A stretch of 64,000 nt of DNA from Planococcus beigongshangi. Its GTDB lineage: Bacteria; Bacillota; Bacilli; Bacillales_A; Planococcaceae. Positions 1 through 8,191 of this stretch are shown here, one piece after another; positions within the stretch are counted from its first letter, which is position 1, and every line of letters begins with the position of its first letter. The stretch is taken from the NCBI RefSeq assembly GCF_016820495.1, contig NZ_JADHDU010000004.1, positions 186,001 to 250,000 of the forward strand. Reading direction: 5' to 3'. A program made the translations under genes and the position numbers. Below the pieces are notes generated by a model. It searched no databases. It was not told the DNA's origin and worked only from the letters and a program-made list of their open reading frames with translations.

Positions 1-1
1 T

Positions 2-1024
2 GCACATTATAAAGGAACTGTGGTGCTGGTATCGCATGACCGTTACTTTCTCGATGAGACCGTCACGCACATCTGGGAACTGGACCAGGGGGATCTGATC
101 CAGTATACCGGGAATTATTCGGCTTATGTGAAAGAACGGGAAGCGCGTCTGCTGATCCAGTTTCAGCAATTTCAGGATCAGCAGAAAAAGATCCAGAAGA
201 TGAAAGAGACGATCAAGCGCCTGAAGGAGTGGGCTAACCGGGCGAATCCGCCGAACGCGGGGATGCACCGGCGAGCGAAAAGTATGGAAAAGGCGCTCGC
301 ACGAATCGAAGTTCTCGATCGCCCCGTACTTTCCAAAAAACAGATGGCGCTCGATTTTCAATCGGGTGAGCGCAGTGGCCGTGATGTCGTGTTGATGGAA
401 GACGTCTGGAAAGGCTATGGTGACCGCATCTTATTCCACGATGCGTCGCTTCATATCCGGTTCGGCGAGCGGGCCGCAATTGTCGGATCCAATGGTACAG
501 GCAAGACGACGCTCCTCAATCTCATACTCGGCAAGGAACAGATTGATGCCGGTGAGCTTCGTACCGGCAGCAATCTATCCATCGGACACTTATCGCAGCA
601 TACACTTGAAATGGACAATAGCCGGAGCGTCATAGACGAATTCCGGGATGCGGTCGCAGTCTCCGAATTCGACGCTCGGCATCTGCTGGCGAAATTCCTA
701 TTCTTCGGAAACATGGTGTTTCAGCCTGTCCGCCAGCTCAGCGGCGGTGAACGCATGAGGCTCCGCCTGGCCCAGCTGATGCACATGGATCACAATCTTC
801 TGGTGCTGGATGAGCCCACCAACCACCTGGATCTGGAAGCGAAAGAAGTCATGGAAGAAGCGCTGGCGGATTTCCCGGGCACCATCATTGCCGTGTCCCA
901 TGACCGCTATTTCCTGGATAAATTATTTCCTGTGACGTATTGGCTTCATGATCAGCAGATTGAACGGTTTGAAGGAAATTATTCTGCGGCAAAAACCAAG
1001 CGTGCATCGATCGCGTACAGCTGA
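2..1024 (+). CDS. ABC-F family ATPase, 5'-truncated by the window edge
   Basis: Soluble twin-ATPase protein of the ABC-F class, which acts on the ribosome rather than in a membrane. The reading frame is open from the first bases, so the N-terminal ATPase and the true start lie upstream. Visible are the end of ATPase 1 (switch motif VSHDRYFLD), a charged interdomain linker (KKIQKMKETIKRLKEWANRA) and a full second ATPase with Walker A GSNGTGKTT, signature LSGGERMRLRLAQ, Walker B LLVLDEPTNHLD and a second SHDRYFLD. No membrane segments are present. Whether it is a housekeeping translation factor or an antibiotic-protection type cannot be decided without the missing part; the linker is the diagnostic region. 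Confidence 0.93.
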   Translation, partial: AHYKGTVVLVSHDRYFLDETVTHIWELDQGDLIQYTGNYSAYVKEREARLLIQFQQFQDQQKKIQKMKETIKRLKEWANRANPPNAGMHRRAKSMEKALARIEVLDRPVLSKKQMALDFQSGERSGRDVVLMEDVWKGYGDRILFHDASLHIRFGERAAIVGSNGTGKTTLLNLILGKEQIDAGELRTGSNLSIGHLSQHTLEMDNSRSVIDEFRDAVAVSEFDARHLLAKFLFFGNMVFQPVRQLSGGERMRLRLAQLMHMDHNLLVLDEPTNHLDLEAKEVMEEALADFPGTIIAVSHDRYFLDKLFPVTYWLHDQQIERFEGNYSAAKTKRASIAYS

Positions 1025-1036
1025 AAATGCAAAAAC

Positions 1037-1072
1037 AAAAAGCGGCCATCTGAAAAGATGCGCCGCTTTATT
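1037..1072. terminator. Bidirectional terminator between ABC-F and HxlR genes
   Basis: GC-rich stem (AAAGCGGC with CATCT pairing AGATG and GCCGCTTT, loop GAAA), with A-rich sequence before it and T-rich sequence after it. It lies between two convergent genes and can serve both. Confidence 0.8.
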
Positions 1073-1394
1073 TTGTTTCTGCAGGTGCTTCGATCCATTC
1101 CTGTGACCAGGTTTGGATTTCATCCATGACGGATTTCAGGGATTTCCCTTTTTCAGTCAGTTCATATTCTATACGTACAGGCGTTTCAGGATAAACAGTG
1201 CGTGTGACAAGACCTTGGGATTCAAGGTTCTTAAGGCGCTCGGACAGGAGCCGCCCACTGATGCCGATGACTTCAGTCAATTTGCTGAAACGCTGCGGAC
1301 CGTTCAGAAGCTGATAAATGATCAGACCCGTCCAACGCTGGCTGAGTATCGAAATGGCCGATTCAAAACGCGGGCAGATAACAGATGTATCCAT
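1068..1394 (-). CDS. HxlR-family transcriptional regulator (MarR-like winged helix), YodB/CatR-like
   Basis: 108-aa protein of one HxlR winged-helix domain, the usual length of the family. A cysteine at position 7 (DTSVICPRF) is in the place where the quinone/thiol sensors YodB, CatR and HypR of B. subtilis carry their redox-active Cys. The recognition-helix region reads GISGRLLSERLKNLESQGLV, followed by a wing with YELTEKG. The start is supported by AAGGAGTG upstream. It is transcribed divergently from the CatE-like dioxygenase across a 135-bp gap that contains inverted repeats over the dioxygenase promoter, so it probably represses that gene and responds to catechol, quinones or other electrophiles. 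The family call is secure; the ligand is inference from the neighbour and the Cys. Confidence 0.88.
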   Translation of the reverse strand: MDTSVICPRFESAISILSQRWTGLIIYQLLNGPQRFSKLTEVIGISGRLLSERLKNLESQGLVTRTVYPETPVRIEYELTEKGKSLKSVMDEIQTWSQEWIEAPAETK

Positions 1395-1453
1395 GATTGA
1401 TCACTCCTTTATGGATATGATATCACAGCTTCCCTCTAATATAAAAGAATTAA

Positions 1454-1504
1454 GTTACTTGACACTTCGTAATAACTAAAATACAATAGGTTACATAAAG
1501 TAAC
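1454..1504 (+). promoter_or_regulatory. Sigma-A promoter of catE with overlapping inverted-repeat operators
   Basis: TTGACA (1459-1464), 17-bp spacer, TACAAT (1482-1487). GTTACTT at 1454-1460 overlaps the -35, and AAGTAAC at 1498-1504 is its exact inverse. The downstream arm is itself half of a perfect GTTAC-N5-GTAAC palindrome (1490-1504) over the expected start site. This is a typical layout for repression by the divergent HxlR protein; the protein-site pairing is inferred. Confidence 0.75.
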
Positions 1505-1529
1505 TAACATACGAAACGAGGACTGCAAG

Positions 1530-2381
1530 ATGAATTTTCATCAAAAACCTATAACTTATACAGATGAAGTGGGATTAAAAGTATTGGATCTGGATGGAAT
1601 GAAAAAATTCTATCGGGACATCATCGGATTTGAAGTCATTTCCGAAGAAGGCAACGAAGTGCGTTTAGGCAAAGATGGCAACAGTTTATTGAGGCTGACA
1701 GCATCAGAGGGGCTTATGCCGAAAAGAGGGCGTTATGCGGGATTGTATCATTTCGCGATTCTTTTGCCGAACCGCAAAGAGCTCGGCAAAATTCTGCTGC
1801 ATTTGCATAACCATGGAATCCGTGTCGGTTCATCGGATCATCTGGTCAGCGAAGCGTTGTATTTATCGGATCCGGAAGGCAACGGCATCGAAATTTACCG
1901 CGACCGCGATCCGGAAGAATGGAGCTGGAGCGGCGGGGAAGTTGCGATGGCAGTTGACCCGATCGATGCGGAAGGCATTTTGCGTGAAGCGGGTCTGGCG
2001 AATGAAAGCTGGAGCGGCATGCCGGCCGGCACATTGATGGGCCACGTGCATCTGCATGTGTCCAATCTCCCTGAAGCGCAGAAATTCTACACGGAAGGCA
2101 TTGGATTTGAAGTGGTCACGCAGATGGGCGGACAGGCAGTATTCCTTTCTGACCAGAAATACCATCACCACGTCGCCTTGAACATCTGGAACGGCATGGG
2201 CATTCCGGCACTTCCTGAAAATGAAGCCGGCCTTGATTTCTTCACGTTGGTTGTTGCGGATGAAGCGAAACGCAGCGAGATGGCAGATCGCCTGCGTGCG
2301 CTCGGCGCAGAAGTGACGGAAGCTGACGGCTACTGGGAAACGAAAGACCCGGCGGGAATTACCATCCGTTTGGCAGTTTAA
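1530..2381 (+). CDS. catE: CatE-like VOC dioxygenase (catechol-2,3-dioxygenase type)
   Basis: 283-aa cytoplasmic protein with two VOC (glyoxalase/dioxygenase) repeats. Each repeat shows a metal-site pattern: YHFAILLP around residue 73 with EIYRD near 121, then GHVHLHVSNL near 170 and a final ITIRLAV edge. The stretch SEALYLSDPEGNGIEIY and the HHHVALNIW motif match B. subtilis CatE closely in order and length. Type I extradiol enzymes use two His and one Glu to bind Fe(II) and open catechol between C2 and C3. It stands alone, followed by its own terminator, with a divergent HxlR regulator, as expected for an inducible quinone/catechol detoxification gene. Real substrate range is not visible from sequence. 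Confidence 0.87.
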   Translation: MNFHQKPITYTDEVGLKVLDLDGMKKFYRDIIGFEVISEEGNEVRLGKDGNSLLRLTASEGLMPKRGRYAGLYHFAILLPNRKELGKILLHLHNHGIRVGSSDHLVSEALYLSDPEGNGIEIYRDRDPEEWSWSGGEVAMAVDPIDAEGILREAGLANESWSGMPAGTLMGHVHLHVSNLPEAQKFYTEGIGFEVVTQMGGQAVFLSDQKYHHHVALNIWNGMGIPALPENEAGLDFFTLVVADEAKRSEMADRLRALGAEVTEADGYWETKDPAGITIRLAV

Positions 2382-2394
2382 TGAATACATGCAA

Positions 2395-2434
2395 GGACCC
2401 CGGCTCATTTTAGATGAGCCAGGGTCTTTTTTTA
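2395..2434 (+). terminator. Rho-independent terminator after catE
   Basis: Stem GACCC-GGCTCAT / ATGAGCC-GGGTC with one mismatch, followed by seven T. Confidence 0.85.
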
Positions 2435-2507
2435 TTATTTGAAATTTCTGATTATAGTTCCGTGGAAATGCTATACTTTGGGTGTCACGAATTGAAAGGA
2501 GGATGTA

Positions 2508-3467
2508 ATGGAAAGGGGAGCTGCAGTTTTAATGACGGAAGTAAAAGCGCTTGAAGCATTGATCAGCCGGTTGCCGGCGCAGCATCCTTATCAAAAGTTT
2601 TTGGAAACGGAACTGCACAAAGTGAGCGCGGGCAAACGAGGGGAGGAAAAACTCCTCAAAAAGCTGGCTGAATTCAATTGGAAGGAAAGCTTTTTAGTGG
2701 TTCTGGACATCAGTATGAGCCGAGGCAACATGAAGATTCAAATGGACAGCCTGCTGTTGACCGATTCACAGGCGATCATCATCGAATCGAAAAACATCAA
2801 TGGCAAGATCCATTTTGATGAAGCAACTGGCGAATTCTATCGGTACGATAAAGGCGGAGAAAAGACAGTGATGGATGATCCGGTGATCCAACTGAAAAGA
2901 AATATGCGTTTTTTCAATGACTGGCTGAAATCCAGGAATTTGGATATTGTCGTGAAAGGCCTCGTCGTTTTCACCGCAAAAGAATGCGAATTCATCTCCA
3001 AACCGCAGAACGTCCCCATCTGCAAAACATACCAACTCCATGAATATCTCTACAGCATGCTCGGTGCCGCACCCCAGGCCCCATCCATCAATCCGAAAAA
3101 ACTGAAAAAGCTGATCGACAGCCAACAGTCGCCTTATAAGCGGATTCCACTCTGCGATTATTACCGGATAGATCCTGGCTCTTTAAGGAAAGGAGTTCAA
3201 TGCCTGGGTTGCGGAAGTTTTGGAAACGGCAGGATGAAAAAGACAGGCTGGTGCTGCAATAAATGCGGATACACCGATGCGGAAGCGATCCGCAGCACAT
3301 TGAGCGAATATTTCTCGCTGGTCAGCCACACGATTTCCAATGCCGAACTGCGAAATTTCTTCTTGCTGGAATCGCGTCACGCTGCATCCAGGATACTGGT
3401 GAAATATCGGATGGAAATGAGCGGAGAGAAAAAAGTACGGAAATACAATATTAAAATGCCAAATTAA
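2508..3467 (+). CDS. NERD-domain protein with C-terminal zinc ribbon
   Basis: 319-aa soluble protein. Residues about 38-155 form a NERD domain (nuclease-related, PD-(D/E)XK-like fold): GKRGEEKLLKKL at the start, then DSLLLTDSQAIIIESKNINGKI, where the E-x-K of the catalytic core is kept. Near residues 235-255 there is a four-cysteine zinc ribbon (CLGCG ... CCNKCG). NERD proteins are presumed to handle nucleic acids, but no physiological role is established for stand-alone forms. AAGGAGG six bases upstream picks this ATG over a second ATG eight codons in. An extended -10 (TGCTATACT, 2469-2477) lies upstream. The gene is followed by a 21-bp tandem array rather than by another gene. Confidence 0.85.
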   Translation: MERGAAVLMTEVKALEALISRLPAQHPYQKFLETELHKVSAGKRGEEKLLKKLAEFNWKESFLVVLDISMSRGNMKIQMDSLLLTDSQAIIIESKNINGKIHFDEATGEFYRYDKGGEKTVMDDPVIQLKRNMRFFNDWLKSRNLDIVVKGLVVFTAKECEFISKPQNVPICKTYQLHEYLYSMLGAAPQAPSINPKKLKKLIDSQQSPYKRIPLCDYYRIDPGSLRKGVQCLGCGSFGNGRMKKTGWCCNKCGYTDAEAIRSTLSEYFSLVSHTISNAELRNFFLLESRHAASRILVKYRMEMSGEKKVRKYNIKMPN

Positions 3468-3480
3468 TCCAGAAACCGCT

Positions 3481-3585
3481 ATGCCGATCACAAATGACGT
3501 TATGCCGATCACAAATGACGTTATAGCGATCACAAATGGCCAGATGCCGATCATAAAACCACTTATGCCGATCACAAAATGAGGT
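3481..3585. repeat. 21-bp direct-repeat array A (5 units)
   Basis: Five head-to-tail units starting at 3481, 3502, 3523, 3544 and 3565, each exactly 21 bp. The shared core is ATGCCGATCACAAA (unit 3 ATAGCGATCACAAA, unit 4 with CATAAA) plus a 7-bp variable tail. It follows the NERD stop codon directly. Confidence 0.9.
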
Positions 3586-3591
3586 CCTGTC

Positions 3592-3611
3592 GCTTTTCGC
3601 CTGCGAAAAGC
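3592..3611. repeat. Perfect 9-bp inverted repeat after array A
   Basis: GCTTTTCGC-CT-GCGAAAAGC. With only two central bases it would need to open its inner pairs to form a loop, and no T tract follows. The preceding CCTGTCGCTTTTC resembles the end of the dispersed element found elsewhere in this window. Confidence 0.6.
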
Positions 3612-3730
3612 ATGCATATGGTTTTTATTTCCAGTGAATATCCGGTAGAATGGCGGATAAACTACCTCAATCACTCACAAAAACCAAAATATCTCATAAA
3701 AAGGACTAAATTTCAATAAAACAGATAAAA

Positions 3731-3762
3731 CCCCGGCTCATGTGCGAATGAGCCGGGGTTTT
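3731..3762. terminator. Bidirectional terminator
   Basis: Perfect 11-bp stem CCCCGGCTCAT / ATGAGCCGGGG with loop GTGCGA, flanked by AAAA and TTTT. It serves the convergent gene pair around it. Confidence 0.88.
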
Positions 3763-3824
3763 CTATCCCGCATTAACGGTCAGTATGACGCCCGCTTCTT
3801 CGAGGGGGAGAATGAAGTTTCTCT

Positions 3825-4079
3825 TTATTGGTCAAAAGACAGCCGCGCACAACTTTGGCCGTCTTCGATAGTGAAATTGGTGTCATGATCCGCACCGGAC
3901 ATGGTGGAAACGACACTAACATCTGCCGAAGCAGTGCTGTTTGCGCGCATTTCCTGATAGGCGAGCTGGCGTTCCTGGACTTTCAGATCCTCCAGCGGAT
4001 TTTCGTAGAATGATAGTAATATTGCTCCAAATGCCACGGTGATCAAAGTGATGCCCAAAAATGAAAGGAATCCCTTCAT
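3825..4079 (-). CDS. Small membrane-anchored protein of unknown function
   Basis: 84 aa. One hydrophobic segment (about residues 5-25, FLGITLITVAFGAILLSFY) without a lipobox, followed by a polar, Thr/Ser-rich tail with a single Cys. It may be an N-terminal anchor with an outside tail or an uncleaved signal. A GCGGGG purine run stands about 8 bases before the ATG. I do not recognise a family. It has its own terminator downstream and a divergent monooxygenase gene upstream, so it is probably monocistronic. Confidence 0.6.
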   Translation of the reverse strand: MKGFLSFLGITLITVAFGAILLSFYENPLEDLKVQERQLAYQEMRANSTASADVSVVSTMSGADHDTNFTIEDGQSCARLSFDQ

Positions 4080-4209
4080 GTGAAACCCCGCTTTCTAGTG
4101 TTTGCTTAGTATATGAAACGCAGATCGGCAAAAAAGGTTCCCGGTTGCTGTGCCGAGCCTAGTGCGTGATACTAACAGTAAAGAGTATCCATAATAAGGA
4201 GGAATCGCT

Positions 4210-5280
4210 GTGCTGACCCTGCAAACGAAAATCTGTCATTTACTCGGCATCGAATATCCTATCATCCAGGCGGGAATGGCCGGCGGCCCGGCCACGCCGA
4301 AGCTGGCTGCGGCCGTCAGCGAAGCGGGCGGTCTCGGAACGTTGGGAGCCGCCTATCTTGCGCCTGGGGCTCTCCGCAAGGCCATCACGGCAATAAAGTC
4401 AGCCACCCGAAAGCCCTTCGCAGTCAATATTTTCGTGTCAAAAGAGAAAGATGATTTTTCCCGTCTCGCGGAAGTGCAGCGGGCACTCGCGCCTTTCCGG
4501 AAAGAACTCAACATTGATGAACCCGAAATTTCAAATGCCGCAGACTGGAGCCGTCAGCAATTCGATATCTGTATCGAAATGGGAGTACCCATCATCAGCA
4601 CCGCTTTTGGTTTATTGGATAACGAATCGATGCAAGCTGCCAAATTCGCCGGCATCAAAATAATCGCTATGACCACGACAGTTGAAGAAGCTAAACTGGC
4701 GGAACAGGCAGGCGCAGACGCCGTTGTTGCACAAGGCAGTGAAGCGGGCGGCCACAGAGGGACGTTCTCGCTGGCCACTCATCCGGACGGTGCCCAGATC
4801 GGCACGATGTCCCTTGTTCCGCAAGTGGTGGACGCCATCCGGATTCCGGTTATCGCAGCTGGCGGCATCGCTGATGGGCGCGGACTTGTTGCAGCTCTTG
4901 CGCTCGGCGCTGAGGCGGTTCAAATCGGTACACGTTTCCTGCTGGCTGAAGAAGCAGGGACGCATCCGGCCTACCAGCAAAAAGTCATTGATTCGAATGA
5001 AGAACAGACGGTCATCACAAAAATTTTTTCGGGGCGACCGGCGCGCGGAATCTCGAACCGCTTTATAAAAGAATTTGAAAAAGCGGGAACCAGGCCCCTG
5101 CCGTTTCCGTCACATAACACAGTGACGCGTGACATCCGTACAGCGGCCGCACAGCAGAATAACAGTGAGTTCATGTCGTTATGGGCTGGCCAGTCGCTAA
5201 GACTCGTGAATGATCAGATGCCGGCAGCTCAAATTCTGGAGGAAATCATGCGAAACGCACAAAAAACGTTAAAGGGATAG
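4210..5280 (+). CDS. Nitronate monooxygenase (2-nitropropane dioxygenase family)
   Basis: 356-aa FMN-dependent TIM barrel that oxidises alkyl nitronates (for example propionate-3-nitronate) to carbonyls and nitrite. Family marks: PIIQAGMAGG at residues 16-25 (FMN loop), GLGTLGA, VAQGSEAGGHRG near 175-186 holding the catalytic His, and VPVIAAGGIADGRG-like and AVQIGTRFL phosphate-binding segments near 215-245. The start is GTG at 4210, six bases behind a perfect AAGGAGG. Length and order match the class I bacterial enzymes, including B. subtilis YrpB. Monocistronic by spacing. Confidence 0.92.
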   Translation: MLTLQTKICHLLGIEYPIIQAGMAGGPATPKLAAAVSEAGGLGTLGAAYLAPGALRKAITAIKSATRKPFAVNIFVSKEKDDFSRLAEVQRALAPFRKELNIDEPEISNAADWSRQQFDICIEMGVPIISTAFGLLDNESMQAAKFAGIKIIAMTTTVEEAKLAEQAGADAVVAQGSEAGGHRGTFSLATHPDGAQIGTMSLVPQVVDAIRIPVIAAGGIADGRGLVAALALGAEAVQIGTRFLLAEEAGTHPAYQQKVIDSNEEQTVITKIFSGRPARGISNRFIKEFEKAGTRPLPFPSHNTVTRDIRTAAAQQNNSEFMSLWAGQSLRLVNDQMPAAQILEEIMRNAQKTLKG

Positions 5281-5324
5281 CGCTTTAGCATCAGCATATT
5301 TTTGCGGGATTCAGACCGGCATCA

Positions 5325-5333
5325 TGCTATACT
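5325..5333 (+). promoter_or_regulatory. Extended -10 promoter of the DUF368 gene
   Basis: TGCTATACT (TG-n-TATACT) lies 40 bp before the start codon. No good -35 is seen at the usual spacing. Confidence 0.5.
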
Positions 5334-5372
5334 TATAAATGTGATTTTTTTAATGAAGAGGAGATTGACCAA

Positions 5373-6200
5373 ATGGAATGGAAAAATATATACCGCGGCA
5401 TTTTGATGGGCATCAGTGACCTGATTCCCGGTGTCAGCGGAGGCACGATCGCGTTCATCTTAGGAATCTATGATCGGCTGCTTGAAGCGATCAGCGGATT
5501 TTTCAGCCGCGAATGGAAAAAACATCTTGGTTTTCTGATTCCGCTAGTAATCGGGATCGGCGTAACGCTGCTTCTTTTCAGCCGTGTCATCGAATTTTTG
5601 CTCGAGAACCATTATGAAGCGACACAATTCTTTTTTATGGGTCTGATTCTGGGAGTCATTCCGTATATCATGAAACAGGCTGAAGTGAAAAAGAATTTCA
5701 CCAAGCGCCATATCGCCATCCTGGTGCTGATCGGCATCGCGTTGGCATCAACTGCATTCATCGGCACGAACGATGATGTCGCACCGATCGTCGACTTGAG
5801 TGTACCGGTATTCTTCACCCTCTTTTTCTCGGGCTGGCTTGCCAGTATGGCGATGCTGCTGCCGGGGATCAGCGGTTCGTTCATCCTGTTGCTGCTAGGG
5901 GTATACACGACTGCGATCAATGCCTTGTCGACTTTGAACATTCCCATTGCACTTGCGATTGGCGCAGGTGTCATCGTCGGATTCATCGTCAGCAGTAAAG
6001 CGATCCGCTATCTGCTTGAACACTTCACCTATGTGACATATGCAGCGATCATCGGTTTGATCCTTGGTTCATTGTTCGTCGTATTCCCTGGCTTTGCGGC
6101 TGATACGGCAACGCTCGTAACCAGCCTGATCACCTTTACGGTCGGCCTTGTGTTCACTTTGTTGTTCAGTTCGCCGAAGAAAACAGTCATTACAGATTAA
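5373..6200 (+). CDS. popT: DUF368 membrane protein, PopT-type polyprenyl-phosphate transporter
   Basis: 275 aa with about eight hydrophobic segments. Two inverted-topology signature repeats are clear: LIPGVSGGTIAFILGIYDRL near residue 17 and LLPGISGSFILLLLGVYTTA near residue 165. DUF368 proteins (PopT) return undecaprenyl phosphate from the outer to the inner leaflet so that it can be reused for wall polymer export; this is family knowledge. The partner step, dephosphorylation of the carrier by UppP, is encoded 3.5 kb away in this window. Good ribosome site (GAGGAG) and its own terminator, so a single-gene unit. Confidence 0.85.
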   Translation: MEWKNIYRGILMGISDLIPGVSGGTIAFILGIYDRLLEAISGFFSREWKKHLGFLIPLVIGIGVTLLLFSRVIEFLLENHYEATQFFFMGLILGVIPYIMKQAEVKKNFTKRHIAILVLIGIALASTAFIGTNDDVAPIVDLSVPVFFTLFFSGWLASMAMLLPGISGSFILLLLGVYTTAINALSTLNIPIALAIGAGVIVGFIVSSKAIRYLLEHFTYVTYAAIIGLILGSLFVVFPGFAADTATLVTSLITFTVGLVFTLLFSSPKKTVITD

Positions 6201-6212
6201 CTGATAAACCTG

Positions 6213-6245
6213 GACAGCCCTCTTTCAAAGAGGGCTGTTTTTTTG
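6213..6245 (+). terminator. Rho-independent terminator after DUF368 gene
   Basis: Perfect stem ACAGCCCTCTTT / AAAGAGGGCTGT with a one-base centre (its inner pairs open to form the loop), followed by seven T. Confidence 0.88.
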
Positions 6246-6314
6246 AAACCATTTCCCTTCCGGCCCGTATAACCTTATATAAGCAAAATTTAAATGGGGA
6301 CGTGAAGTTTTATT

Positions 6315-8003
6315 ATGGGCAGTATTTTATTATTCAGCGCAATTGGCGCTTTGGTAATGGCAGTGATCATCACGCCGTTCACTATAGGGAAATCCGATAA
6401 AGAAAAATCAACAGGGAAGTTAGCTGAGATAGCAGTGGCTTTTGTGATTTTCTTTGTATTGTCATTCATTGCTATAGCGATATATTATTACGTTTTCAAC
6501 GTCGACCGCAATATTTCATCGCTATGGCCATTCGCCCTGGCAGCGGCGCTTTTAGGGACGACGATTTCGACAGGGCTGGAGCAGAAAGCCAAAACGCTTC
6601 TTGCGGTTGCTGCAGTGGCGGGAACAGCTTACATTTTTGCAGCGCCGCTTTTCAATGCAGGAGAAAAGTTCGAATCAGCGGAAATGAAAGAGGAAGTGGA
6701 ACTCGAAGCTTTTGATGAAACAAAAACGCCGGCCAGTGTTCCGCCGCAGTTCGCACGCAATAAAATGAAGAAGGCGTTCGGCCAGGTTCCGGATACGAGC
6801 TATTATGAACTTGGTAATCTTCAGATCCAGAAAGTGAACGGTGAGTATGTCTATATCGCTCCGGTCGAGTTTTCCGGCTTCTTCAAATGGTGGAATGCGG
6901 ATTCGACACCGGGTTATTTCACGATGAGTGCGACAGATGCAGCCGCCAATCCGAAATTCATCCAGGCGGAAATGATTTATACACCGTCTTCTTATTTCGG
7001 TAAAAACATTGAGCGCCAAATGCGGATGGAAAATCCTGAAGCCGTATTCTACGGCGAACCGCAGCTCGAAGTGGATGAGGATGGAAAGCCTTTCTACATC
7101 CGTTCATACGGAGATTTCATCTCTGCGAGAGACGGCTTTGACGTGAAAGGGATCGTAGTCGTGGACCCGGCAACCGGAGAAAACGAGAATTATGCATTGG
7201 CAGATGTTCCGGCCTTTATCGACGGGGCAGTGTCGCCTGAATCCGTCAGTCTTGAAAACAGCTATTACGGAAACTATGCGAACGGCTTCTGGAACAGCAA
7301 GTTCGGTAAAAAAGATGTGAAGCTGCCGTCGGATGAAGGAACGGAAGCGAACGTCAGCCCGATTTTCGATGCAGACGGCGAAATGTATTACTTCACAGAT
7401 TTCACGAGTCCGAAAGAAGGAGTCGACTCCATGCTCGGCTATTCTTTGACCCATGCACGGACGGGGGAGTCGACATTCTTTACAGGTAGCCTGGACGATT
7501 CCTATATGGACTCGCAAGGGAACCTGCAGATCATCGAAAAGCAGTTCATCGAAAAGCAATGGTCCGGTAAAATGCCGGTGCTGTACAATTTTTACGGGGA
7601 AGCGAGCTGGTTGACGCCGGTTCTGGATTCCAACGGCTTCCTGCAGAATTATTTCATCGTTTCAGCAGCCAATCCGGAAATTTCGGTCTTTGCGAATACG
7701 CCGAATGAAGCGCTTCGCCTTTACCAGACTGCGCTGCAAAAAGGCGGCAGCATTGTAGACAACACGTCGAATGCGCCACAAGCGGAGACGGCTGGTACAG
7801 TGGAGCGTGTCTTCAAGGAAAAAACGGGAGATTATACGGTCGTATCGTTCCTGTTGAATGATGGATCGAATTATATCGTGTCGTCAGAAACCAATCCCTT
7901 GGCGATTTATCTGGAGGCCGGGGATGCGGTAACCGTGAATTACGCGGATACCGGTGAGATGTTCCTGCCGGTGAAAACTTTACAGATCGATGCCATTGAA
8001 TAG
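6315..8003 (+). CDS. Membrane protein of unknown function with large C-terminal domain
   Basis: 562 aa. Four hydrophobic segments in the first 115 residues (about 4-22, 38-60, 70-85, 92-110) anchor it. A roughly 440-residue acidic, aromatic-rich domain follows, with repeated beta-like stretches such as GEYVYIAPVEFSGFFKWWN and VDPATGENENY, and a small C-terminal beta domain from about residue 490. The hydrophobic block ends with a charged helix (KFESAEMKEEVELEAFDE). There is no lipobox, no ATP-binding motif and no catalytic pattern that I can assign. It has its own terminator. I do not recognise it and infer only that most of it is a soluble domain held at the membrane. Confidence 0.8.
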   Translation: MGSILLFSAIGALVMAVIITPFTIGKSDKEKSTGKLAEIAVAFVIFFVLSFIAIAIYYYVFNVDRNISSLWPFALAAALLGTTISTGLEQKAKTLLAVAAVAGTAYIFAAPLFNAGEKFESAEMKEEVELEAFDETKTPASVPPQFARNKMKKAFGQVPDTSYYELGNLQIQKVNGEYVYIAPVEFSGFFKWWNADSTPGYFTMSATDAAANPKFIQAEMIYTPSSYFGKNIERQMRMENPEAVFYGEPQLEVDEDGKPFYIRSYGDFISARDGFDVKGIVVVDPATGENENYALADVPAFIDGAVSPESVSLENSYYGNYANGFWNSKFGKKDVKLPSDEGTEANVSPIFDADGEMYYFTDFTSPKEGVDSMLGYSLTHARTGESTFFTGSLDDSYMDSQGNLQIIEKQFIEKQWSGKMPVLYNFYGEASWLTPVLDSNGFLQNYFIVSAANPEISVFANTPNEALRLYQTALQKGGSIVDNTSNAPQAETAGTVERVFKEKTGDYTVVSFLLNDGSNYIVSSETNPLAIYLEAGDAVTVNYADTGEMFLPVKTLQIDAIE

Positions 8004-8007
8004 GACT

Positions 8008-8042
8008 AGCCCTTTGCCGTTTCGGCGAAGGGTTTTATTTTT
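8008..8042 (+). terminator. Rho-independent terminator
   Basis: Stem CCCTTTGCCG / CGGCGAAGGG (one G-U pair), loop TTT, then a T-rich run. Confidence 0.82.
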
Positions 8043-8051
8043 TCTGCACGA

Positions 8052-8070
8052 CATATTATTCAATAATATG
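8052..8070. promoter_or_regulatory. Perfect 19-bp palindrome, operator candidate
   Basis: CATATTATT-C-AATAATATG, 9-1-9, in the gap before the CAP-domain gene and downstream of the terminator. It resembles a dimeric-repressor site; no cognate regulator is identifiable. Confidence 0.5.
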
Positions 8071-8191
8071 GGAATAAAATAAGGCAGACAGATCGTTCTG
8101 GATAGGTCGTAACAATTTGATTTTTATGTAGTTCTTTTTGCTTTATAGAAAGCCGTCTACAGTTTAAACTGAAACGAAGAGGTGATGGCAA

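Noticed and set aside
3481..3585. CRISPR array
   Set aside because: Repeat unit is 21 bp including its 7-bp variable part; no 25-40-bp spacers, no cas genes, and the same architecture recurs at several gaps.
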